This document shows, piece after piece, positions 1 to 5,198 of a stretch of DNA of 5,198 nt. Source of the stretch: Acetobacteraceae bacterium (GTDB taxonomy: Bacteria; Pseudomonadota; Alphaproteobacteria; Acetobacterales; Acetobacteraceae); NCBI GenBank assembly GCA_003164305.1, contig PLSZ01000479.1:1-5198 (forward strand), given 5' to 3'. Made by a program: the position numbers and the translations under genes. How positions within the stretch are numbered: the stretch's first letter is position 1; each line of letters starts with the position of its first letter. The notes beneath the pieces are model-generated. The model made no database searches. It had not been told where the DNA came from and saw nothing but the letters and a program-made list of their open reading frames with translations.

Positions 1-1259
1 TCCTCGCCGCGCGGGTTGTCGTCGGTGACGATGACGCGGTCGGCCAGCCGCGCCGCGACCTCGCCCATCAGCGGGCGCTTGCCGCGGTCGCGGTCGCCGC
101 CAGCCCCGAAGACGATATGCAGCCGGCCCTCGGTGTGCGGACGCAGCGCGGTCAGCAACCGTTCCAGCGCGTCCGGTGTATGCGCGTAATCCACATATAC
201 GGCGGCCCCGTTCGGCAGCCGCGCGGCCAGTTCCATGCGGCCGCGCACGCCGCCGAGCCGAGGCAGCAAATCCAACGCCCGCTCCATGCCCAACACGTAA
301 GCGAGACCCGCGGCGAGCAGCGCGTTGTCGGCCTGGAACCGGCCCGGCAGATTCAGCCGCGCCTCGCGCCGGGCGCCGCCGATTTCCATTGTCAGGTCCT
401 GGCCGTCGGGACGCGGCACCGCCTCGATCAGGCGGAACAGGGAGCCCGCCATGCCCACGGTGTGAAACGCCAGGCGACGGGTGATGGCGACGCCGCGCAA
501 AGCCTCCAGCGTCACCGGGTCCATGTCGGAATGCGCGACGAACGGGGAGCGCGGTGGCAGCAACGCCCCCGCCAGCCGCAATTTCGCCGCGCGGTAGGCC
601 GCCATGGTGACGTGATAATCCAGGTGGTCGCGGGTCAGGTTGGTGAACCCGGCGGCGGCGAGCCGCACGCCGTCCAGCCGGAACTGGTCCAGCCCGTGCG
701 ACGACGCCTCCATCGCCACGCGCTGGATGCCGTGACGGGCCAGGCTGGACAGGATTTCCGCCAGGGTTACCGGATCGGGCGTGGTCAGGCCGGGACCGGG
801 CTCATAGCCGGGCGCGTTAAGGCCGAGCGTGCCGACGCTGGCGGCGCGATTTCCATCCAACGTCCAAAGCTGGCGGAGGAACTCGACGGTGCTGGTCTTG
901 CCATTGGTGCCGGTGACGGCGACCACGGTCTCGGGCCGCACGCCGGCCAGCACGGCGGCGATCAGCGCCAGCAAACGGCGCGGTTCCGGGTCGGTCAGCA
1001 ACACGCGCGGCGGCACTTCGGGCGGCCAGAACGTGCCAGGGGGCGCGAGCACCGCGACGGCGCCGTTGCGCACCGCGTCGGGAATGAAGTCGCGGCCATC
1101 GACGAACACGCCCGGCACCGCGACAAACAGATCGCCCGGCCGGACCCGCCGGCTGTCCGAGGTCACGCGCGCGATCTCCAGGCCCGCCACCACCCGCGGC
1201 AGTGGCCGGGAGGAGCCGGGAAAGGCCAGGATCTGCCGGTAGATATCGCTAAGGAGCAA
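1..1259 (-). CDS. murE: MurE, UDP-MurNAc-L-Ala-D-Glu--meso-diaminopimelate ligase (partial, 3' end outside window)
   Basis: Cytoplasmic ATP-dependent Mur ligase that adds the third stem-peptide residue to UDP-MurNAc-L-Ala-D-Glu. I read 419 residues without a stop before the window edge; E. coli MurE has 495, so roughly 70-80 residues of the C-terminal domain are missing. Seen in order: substrate-binding N-domain (1-~105, with TSDSRRVRPGDLF at 33-45), ATP P-loop GTNGKTS (117-123), TTP (159-161), EASSHGL (184-190), the Lys expected to be carbamylated (K226, in AAKLRL), GRME (340-343), DYAHTPDAL (358-366), GDRDRGKRPLMG (388-399) and DNPR (414-417). In the family DNPR marks meso-DAP rather than lysine specificity. 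The start is inferred as TTG at 1259, giving MLLSDIYRQIL, which resembles known MurE N-termini; no ATG exists upstream in frame and no clear Shine-Dalgarno is present. The start overlaps the ftsI 3' end by 11 bases, so translation is probably coupled. The next in-frame candidates (GTG near 1193) would cut into the N-domain. Identity is very secure; the exact start is moderate. Confidence 0.96.
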   Translation of the reverse strand, partial: MLLSDIYRQILAFPGSSRPLPRVVAGLEIARVTSDSRRVRPGDLFVAVPGVFVDGRDFIPDAVRNGAVAVLAPPGTFWPPEVPPRVLLTDPEPRRLLALIAAVLAGVRPETVVAVTGTNGKTSTVEFLRQLWTLDGNRAASVGTLGLNAPGYEPGPGLTTPDPVTLAEILSSLARHGIQRVAMEASSHGLDQFRLDGVRLAAAGFTNLTRDHLDYHVTMAAYRAAKLRLAGALLPPRSPFVAHSDMDPVTLEALRGVAITRRLAFHTVGMAGSLFRLIEAVPRPDGQDLTMEIGGARREARLNLPGRFQADNALLAAGLAYVLGMERALDLLPRLGGVRGRMELAARLPNGAAVYVDYAHTPDALERLLTALRPHTEGRLHIVFGAGGDRDRGKRPLMGEVAARLADRVIVTDDNPRGE

Positions 1260-3666
1260 TGGACGACGCCGATGACAGGACCACCACGGGGGCCGATGAG
1301 GGGCGGCCCGGCAGTGGCAAGGGACCCACCGGCTCGATCTGAGTCCGGTGCAATAAATCGGGGAGCGACGGGCCAACGGGCGATCCAGGCCCAAGGGATG
1401 GGGTGCCGCCGAAGCCGCCCCCCGGCGAACCCGCCGCCGGCACGGCGATCGGTGATTGGGCGCCCGGCTGCCGCGCGAGCGGCGCGCGCGGCAGCACGAG
1501 ACGCGACACCGCCTCGGTCCGCGCGTGACGCGGCGGCGCGGATTGGGGGACCGGCGGAACCGGAGCGACCGGTCGCGGCGCCGGAGCAGCGACCGGAATC
1601 CCCACGGTGGTCCCGGTCGCGGCGCCCGTTGGAGCCGCCATCGGCGTCCCTTCGGTTCGATGCATCAGATCGGGTTGCGGCGGCCCGACCGGAATCCGCG
1701 CCGGCAGCACCGACGGCGGATGGAACGCCGGATCGGTCCGCGGTTCGACGACCTGGATTGGGCCCAGGGTCATGCCGCGCGGCGGTTGCAGCGGGATCGC
1801 CAGCGCCTGCTCGATTTCCGGCGCGTCGCGGATGTCGGGCATCAGGCCGAGGATCGGTCCGATGCGGGAGATCACCCTTCCGGCGGCGGGGGCGGCCACC
1901 TGACCGGCCGTCGAGTAACCGCCGGTCGACGCGTTGCCGTGCGGCTCATCGAGCATCATGTAGACCGCGAAGCGCGGCGCCTGCATCGGGAACACGCTCA
2001 TGAACGCCGAGACGTTGGCGTGCTTCTTATAGCCGTGACCGCTGTTCTTCTCCGCCGTGCCGGTCTTGCCGCCGGGGAAGTAGCCGGGCACCTCGGCCTT
2101 CTTGCCGAAGCCCGACGTCACCACGAGGCGCATCAGCCGGCGCATCACGTTGGAGGTCGAGGTCTGCATCACCCGCGTGCCTTCCGGCAACGTCCCAGGG
2201 TCCTGCTCCAGGATCGTCGGCTTCAGCAGGATGCCGCCGTTGGCGACCGCCGCCGTGCCGACCACCACATGCAGCGGCGTGACCGAGATGCCGTGGCCGA
2301 AGCCGACCGTGTAATTCACCGCCTCGCCCCAGGCCGCTTCGGAGTGGAACTGCGGGCGGTCCGCCTCATGCAATTCGATCGGCACGCGCTGGAACATGCC
2401 CATGTTGCGCAGCCAGGCGCGCTGCCGTTCGCCGCCGACGAGGTGGGCGATGCGGGCGGCGCCGAGGTTGGAGGAATACGCCAGCACCTCCGGCAGCGCG
2501 AGGAAGCGGTGCTTGCCCTCGAAGTCGGTGATGGTGAAGCGGCCGATATGGATCAGGTTCAGGGCGTCGAAGGTGTCCCAGATGTGCACCACGTTATTGT
2601 CCAGCGCCATCGACAAGGTTTGCAATTTGAACGTGCTGCCGGGCTCGTAGCGGCCGGAGATGGCGCGGTCGAAGCGGTCGTCCACCGGCGCCACGCGGAA
2701 GTCGTTGGCGTCGTAATCGGGCAACGAGACCAGCGCCAGGACCTCCCCGGTGTTCACGTCCATGACGATGCCGCAGGCGCCGATCGCGCCGAATTCTTCC
2801 TTGGCGGCGAGCAATTCTTCGCGCACCACGTTCTCGATGCGGATGTCGATCGACAGCTTCAGCGGATCGCCGCTGTCGCGCAGGCGCTTGTCGAACGCGA
2901 GTTCCACGCCCGCCACGCCGTTCTGGTCGATGTCGACGCCGCCGACGACATGCGCGGCGACCCGGCCGAGCGGGTAGTTGCGCTGCTGAGTCTGGCGGAA
3001 ATCGACGGAGGGAATGCCCAGGTTGTTGATGCGGGCTTCTTCGTCGGGGGTGATCTGACGCTCGATATAGACGAACTTCTTGCTGGTGTCCGACAACCGC
3101 TTGATCGTCTCCTGGATGTCCAGCCGCGGCAGCACGGTCTTCAGTTTGCGCACCGCGTCGGCCACGTCGCCGATCGCCGAGGGATCCGCGAACGCTTCCC
3201 GGGTTGGCTGCGAAATCGCCAGCGGCTGGCCGGTGCGATCGACGATCATCGCGCGCTGGCCGGGCATGACGGTCTCGGTGATCGGTTTCAGCGGGCCGCG
3301 GGCAACCGGCGGCATGGTTTCCCGTACAATCTTCATGTTCACCGGACGGATCACGGTGACCCAGGCGACGCGGCCGGAGACGATGGTGAAAAGGGCGGCG
3401 AACAGGCCGGCGGCGATGACGAGGCGGCCGCGGCTGCGCTCCATGACTTCGCGGCGGCGCTTTTCGGCGGCGGTGACATGGAAATGCTCCATGCGCAGCA
3501 CCGCGTCCTGGGGCGGCGCGCCCCGGCGCATGCGCAGCCGGTTGAACCGGGCACCGAACGCCGACCCGCCGGAGCCAGCGCCGGCGGGCGGATCGGACGG
3601 AGGGGTGCCCGGGGGGGTGCCCGGGGGGGTGCCCGGGGGGGTGAGTGGCGGATCGGACGCGGTCAT
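1249..3666 (-). CDS. ftsI: FtsI (PBP3-type), septal peptidoglycan D,D-transpeptidase with Pro-rich tails
   Basis: Class B penicillin-binding protein that cross-links septal peptidoglycan with FtsW; bitopic, with the catalytic domain in the periplasm. Of 805 residues: 1-80 is a cytoplasmic N-terminus with three PPGT repeats (9-22) and a basic stretch; one membrane helix lies at about 82-100; the PBP dimer (pedestal) domain spans about 130-290; the transpeptidase domain about 295-612 has all three active-site motifs, SxxK (S344-K347 in EPGSTFK), SSN (398-400) and KTGT (534-537 in GGKTGTAEK). Residues ~613-805 are a Pro/Ala/Gly-rich, probably disordered tail that is not part of the usual ~570-650 residue FtsI; it carries the motif PVGPxxPDLxHRT twice (659-671 and 763-775). 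No PASTA domain is visible. The ATG at 3666 has a good ribosome binding site that overlaps the ftsL stop; an internal ATG (M46) is the next alternative. The stop is TAG at 1249-1251. Placement between ftsL and murE confirms FtsI rather than an elongation PBP2. Confidence 0.97.
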   Translation of the reverse strand: MTASDPPLTPPGTPPGTPPGTPPSDPPAGAGSGGSAFGARFNRLRMRRGAPPQDAVLRMEHFHVTAAEKRRREVMERSRGRLVIAAGLFAALFTIVSGRVAWVTVIRPVNMKIVRETMPPVARGPLKPITETVMPGQRAMIVDRTGQPLAISQPTREAFADPSAIGDVADAVRKLKTVLPRLDIQETIKRLSDTSKKFVYIERQITPDEEARINNLGIPSVDFRQTQQRNYPLGRVAAHVVGGVDIDQNGVAGVELAFDKRLRDSGDPLKLSIDIRIENVVREELLAAKEEFGAIGACGIVMDVNTGEVLALVSLPDYDANDFRVAPVDDRFDRAISGRYEPGSTFKLQTLSMALDNNVVHIWDTFDALNLIHIGRFTITDFEGKHRFLALPEVLAYSSNLGAARIAHLVGGERQRAWLRNMGMFQRVPIELHEADRPQFHSEAAWGEAVNYTVGFGHGISVTPLHVVVGTAAVANGGILLKPTILEQDPGTLPEGTRVMQTSTSNVMRRLMRLVVTSGFGKKAEVPGYFPGGKTGTAEKNSGHGYKKHANVSAFMSVFPMQAPRFAVYMMLDEPHGNASTGGYSTAGQVAAPAAGRVISRIGPILGLMPDIRDAPEIEQALAIPLQPPRGMTLGPIQVVEPRTDPAFHPPSVLPARIPVGPPQPDLMHRTEGTPMAAPTGAATGTTVGIPVAAPAPRPVAPVPPVPQSAPPRHARTEAVSRLVLPRAPLARQPGAQSPIAVPAAGSPGGGFGGTPSLGPGSPVGPSLPDLLHRTQIEPVGPLPLPGRPSSAPVVVLSSASSIAP
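3602..3641. repeat. 12-bp tandem repeat (GGGGTGCCCGGG) in the 5' end of ftsI
   Basis: Three exact 12-base units (3602-3613, 3614-3625, 3626-3637) plus a partial fourth GGGG, encoding PPGT three times in the cytoplasmic N-terminus of FtsI. The block contains three runs of seven G on the plus strand separated by TGCCC. It is bracketed by a 13-base direct repeat GGCGGATCGGACG at 3587-3599 and 3647-3659. Unit gain or loss keeps frame; a slip within a G7 run does not. Confidence 0.95.
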
Positions 3667-3671
3667 CGCGG

Positions 3672-3677
3672 CCCCTC
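3672..3677 (-). promoter_or_regulatory. ftsI ribosome binding site overlapping the ftsL stop codon
   Basis: GAGGGG on the minus strand lies five bases before the ftsI ATG (3666), and its first two bases are the last two bases of the ftsL TGA. This supports the ATG at 3666 as the start and suggests ribosomes ending ftsL help initiate ftsI. Confidence 0.75.
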
Positions 3678-5016
3678 AGCGTCCCGGCGCGTAGGGATAC
3701 GGAGCGGGATAAGCGTTGGGATAAGGCGCGGGGTACGGCGCCGGATATGGCCGCGGATACGAGGCGCTGACCGGCGTGGGCGCCGGCAGCGGCAACGGCA
3801 GCGGCGGCCGCGACGACGTCCCGAGTAAGGAGCCTGTCTGGGTTTGCGCGGCGGGATAGCGTCCAGGCGCGTATTGCCCACCGGGGTTTTGGCTACCAGC
3901 GTATTGGCCGCCGGGGTATTGCCCGCCGGAATACTGGGTTGGGGCGGCCGCGGCCTGCATCGGCCGCTGCGCCGGCACCTGAGCTTCGGCCGGCCTCGGC
4001 TGCGCGTCGCGCCGCGCATCGGTGCCGCGCGAGTCGGTCACGCGATTATCCGTGTTCCAGGGGATCGGCTTGCCGACCGGCTGTGCCGCATACGTCTGCG
4101 CGGGCCCCCGCTGCGCCGTTACGTCCGGACGCCGCGTATCCTGGGCCTGCAACGGAGGCAGACCCTGAGGGGGCGATCCCTGAGTCTGAGACGGCTGCCG
4201 GGATGGCGGCACGGACTGCGCCGGTTGTTGCCGCTCCGGCTGCCATCCCGCCGCCGCCGGCTGTGTCCGTGGCGCCTGCGGCGACGCCGCGGCCTGGGCT
4301 CTTGGGGCCTGCAACAGAGGCGGATCGCGCGGCTGCGCGGTGCCCGCGTCGGCGCTCTGGGCCGTGGTTCCCTGAGAATTGCCAGCCTGGGCATTGGCGG
4401 CCTGGGCATTCGAGACGGGCTGCCGCGGGACGAGAGTAGCCCGTGGCTCATCCGCGAGATGCGTCTCCGGGCGCGGCTTCTGCTCCGGTTCGGCGGCGGC
4501 CGCGGTACGCGGCGTGACCGGCCTCGCCTGCAACGGCACGGTCACGCCAGGGAGCGACACCGAGGTCAGCAGCGGCGTTCCCTCCGGGAGCGTGACGGGC
4601 GGGATCGGCGGCACCGGCAAGTCGTCGCTGTCGGCCTGCCGCATGTCGTCGGTGGCCGTGACAGCCTGCGCGTCGGCCGGAGCGGACGATTGCGCGACCA
4701 TGTCGGCCGGATCCGGCACAGGATCGGCTTGCGGCGCCGGCAGCCGGGCCGGCAGATCGGACAGGCGGGCGAACTGGGTCGGCGCGATGGTCTTGAGGCC
4801 CAGGTATTCATCGGAATACTTGTGCAACTGCTCCGGCTCGCCCAGGCGGATCCAGTCGTCGAGCAAATGGCGGCTTTCGGCGCGGATGTCGTTCGTTTCC
4901 TTGGCGATCTGTTCGATGTGCTTGTCCATCAACTCGACTTCGTGCTTGGCGCGGTAAAGGTAGAGGCCCGCGCTGAGCGCCAGGATCCAGCAGATCACCG
5001 TGATGGGTCTGATCAT
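3676..5016 (-). CDS. ftsL: FtsL-like division protein with a ~350-residue Pro/Gln/Ala-rich tail
   Basis: Predicted bitopic inner-membrane protein; in other bacteria FtsL pairs with FtsB and FtsQ and activates FtsW-FtsI. Starting at ATG 5016 (MIRPITVICW) it has 446 residues: a membrane helix at about 4-22, a charged, coiled-coil-like segment at about 24-60 (AKHEVELMDKHIEQIAKE), then YLGLK and QFARLSDLPARLP (71-93), which resembles the end of alphaproteobacterial FtsL. From ~95 to the end the sequence is low-complexity Pro/Gln/Ala/Arg, with five-residue QYxGG repeats (361-388) and four-residue PYPA repeats (~419-443). Normal FtsL is only ~100-130 residues, so most of this protein is an added periplasmic tail. 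An in-frame GTG at 5064 would add 16 residues, but it has no Shine-Dalgarno and breaks the MIRP start typical of the family; ATG 5016 has a weak GGTG five bases upstream. The stop TGA (3676-3678) lies inside the ftsI ribosome binding site region. FtsL is fast-evolving, so the assignment rests on topology, the N-terminal 93 residues and position directly before ftsI. No function for the tail can be read from sequence. Confidence 0.8.
   Translation of the reverse strand: MIRPITVICWILALSAGLYLYRAKHEVELMDKHIEQIAKETNDIRAESRHLLDDWIRLGEPEQLHKYSDEYLGLKTIAPTQFARLSDLPARLPAPQADPVPDPADMVAQSSAPADAQAVTATDDMRQADSDDLPVPPIPPVTLPEGTPLLTSVSLPGVTVPLQARPVTPRTAAAAEPEQKPRPETHLADEPRATLVPRQPVSNAQAANAQAGNSQGTTAQSADAGTAQPRDPPLLQAPRAQAAASPQAPRTQPAAAGWQPERQQPAQSVPPSRQPSQTQGSPPQGLPPLQAQDTRRPDVTAQRGPAQTYAAQPVGKPIPWNTDNRVTDSRGTDARRDAQPRPAEAQVPAQRPMQAAAAPTQYSGGQYPGGQYAGSQNPGGQYAPGRYPAAQTQTGSLLGTSSRPPLPLPLPAPTPVSASYPRPYPAPYPAPYPNAYPAPYPYAPGR
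3695..3766. repeat. 12-bp degenerate tandem repeat at the 3' end of ftsL
   Basis: Six diverged units of 12 bases, each beginning GGATA or GGGTA on the plus strand (3695, 3707, 3719, 3731, 3743, 3755). On the coding strand they give the PYPA-type repeats near the FtsL C-terminus. The units differ mainly at silent positions and single substitutions, so the array is older than the one in ftsI. Confidence 0.9.
3871..3936. repeat. 15-bp tandem repeat within the ftsL tail
   Basis: Four 15-base units on the plus strand (3871-3885, 3886-3900, 3901-3915, 3916-3930) and a partial fifth (ATACTG, 3931-3936), consensus GTATTGCCCGCCGGG. They encode the QYxGG repeats of the FtsL tail. The unit at 3886 is the most diverged. 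Confidence 0.93.
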
Positions 5017-5134
5017 GAGATCACCGATGGGTTGATGGGGAACGCCGCGCACGATGGGACGCACCGGCGGAAGGTGAGCCAGGGGACGCCAGGGCGACGC
5101 CCGACGATTATCGCGTCAGGTCGTGGTGCCACTC
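5017..5134. other. Upstream region of ftsL, no certain gene
   Basis: Between the palindromic element and the ftsL ATG I see no convincing promoter. The gene expected here from dcw order is rsmH, but none of the three minus-strand frames shows its conserved C-terminal end (NPRARSAKLR-like). One minus-strand frame stays open from the window edge (5198) for 61 codons and ends with TGA at 5013-5015, overlapping the ftsL ATG as ATGA. It could be the tail of an upstream gene, but its composition (CVPSCAAFPINPSVIS at the end) is not persuasive. Confidence 0.5.
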
Positions 5135-5198
5135 TCGTCATGCCCGGGGTTGACCCGGGGCCCGATCGCGGCGCGGTGCCTGGATGGATCCCCGGGTC
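5135..5198. repeat. Dispersed alphaproteobacterial-type intergenic palindromic element (runs off window)
   Basis: The plus strand reads TCGTCATGCCCGGGGTTGAC followed by CCGGGG, then a spacer, then GATGGATCCCCGGGTC at the edge. GACCCGGGG (5152-5160) and CCCCGGGTC (5190-5198) form a perfect 9-base inverted repeat, and CCCGGG-GTTGA-CCCGGG (5143-5159) can form a small hairpin by itself. Sequences of the type TCGTCATGCCCGGG...TTGACCCGGG...GGATCC are common as dispersed intergenic repeats in alphaproteobacterial genomes; I assign it to that class from pattern memory. The remaining arm probably lies beyond 5198. No T-run follows on either strand, so it is not an intrinsic terminator. Confidence 0.7.

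Noticed and set aside
117..2003. 628-residue open frame on the plus strand
   Set aside because: It lies antisense to murE and ftsI, which have unmistakable motifs. The product is Arg/Gln/His/Ala-rich with no recognisable domain, as expected for a shadow frame in GC-rich DNA.
3080..3694. 204-residue plus-strand frame and similar shorter plus-strand frames
   Set aside because: Ser/Arg/Pro-rich antisense shadows of ftsI and ftsL without ribosome binding site or family resemblance.
1456..3828. 790-residue open frame on the plus strand
   Set aside because: Antisense to ftsI for nearly its full length. It is rich in Arg, His, Asp and Val with no domain or membrane pattern; the opposite strand has all three PBP motifs.
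3695..3936. Short regularly spaced repeats as a CRISPR-like array
   Set aside because: Units are 12 or 15 bases, directly adjacent without spacers, and are in-frame coding repeats of the ftsL tail.
3663..4019. Arg/Pro-rich minus-strand frame overlapping the ftsL tail
   Set aside because: A frame-shifted reading of the repeat-rich ftsL tail; the ftsL frame is continuous from a membrane helix to a stop placed right before ftsI.
5017..5064. Upstream GTG start adding 16 residues to FtsL
   Set aside because: No Shine-Dalgarno precedes it, and the added residues come before a typical MIRP start. Not excluded.
5107..5112. GATAAT on the minus strand as a -10 box for ftsL
   Set aside because: No acceptable -35 hexamer at 16-18 bases upstream, and dcw genes are commonly read through from mraZ/rsmH.
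5143..5159. CCCGGG hairpin as an intrinsic terminator
   Set aside because: No run of T follows on either strand, and the pattern fits a dispersed repeat better.

Overview
The window is a GC-rich segment of a division and cell wall (dcw) cluster, read entirely on the minus strand. In transcription order (right to left) it holds an ftsL-like gene (5016 to 3676), ftsI (3666 to 1249) and the first ~85% of murE (1259 to beyond base 1). This is the classical rsmH-ftsL-ftsI-murE order with rsmH expected just outside the right edge. The style of the proteins (a 'MIRP' FtsL with a conserved QF-containing segment after the coiled coil, and the FtsI active-site neighbourhoods), the GC-rich codon use and a CCCGGG-type intergenic palindromic repeat all point to an alphaproteobacterium. 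Rhodospirillales/Acetobacteraceae is my best guess, from general resemblance only. The DNPR motif of MurE predicts a meso-diaminopimelate type peptidoglycan.

Region by region: 1-1259 is murE, open at its 3' end because it runs off the window. 1249-3666 is ftsI (class B PBP, septal transpeptidase). 3667-3675 is a 9-base gap; the ribosome binding site of ftsI there overlaps the ftsL stop codon. 3676-5016 is ftsL with a very long tail. 5017-5198 is a short upstream region that carries an inverted-repeat element at the window edge and no certain gene. I see no credible gene on the plus strand, no RNA gene, no terminator and no convincing promoter. The tight spacing (9-base gap, then an 11-base overlap) indicates one operon with translational coupling.

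How the genes work together: FtsL (in the FtsQLB complex of other bacteria) activates the FtsW-FtsI septal synthase. FtsI cross-links septal peptidoglycan. MurE makes the UDP-MurNAc-tripeptide precursor in the cytoplasm.

The unusual part is not the gene set but the architecture. FtsL is about 446 residues instead of the usual ~100-130, with a ~350-residue Pro/Gln/Ala-rich predicted-periplasmic tail ending in two tandem-repeat blocks. FtsI is 805 residues instead of roughly 570-650, with an N-terminal PPGT repeat and a ~190-residue Pro-rich periplasmic C-terminal tail. That tail holds a duplicated 13-residue motif (PVGPxxPDLxHRT) whose two copies differ at most synonymous sites. Two partner proteins thus both carry long disordered extensions, and three in-frame tandem repeats cluster around the ftsL-ftsI junction.
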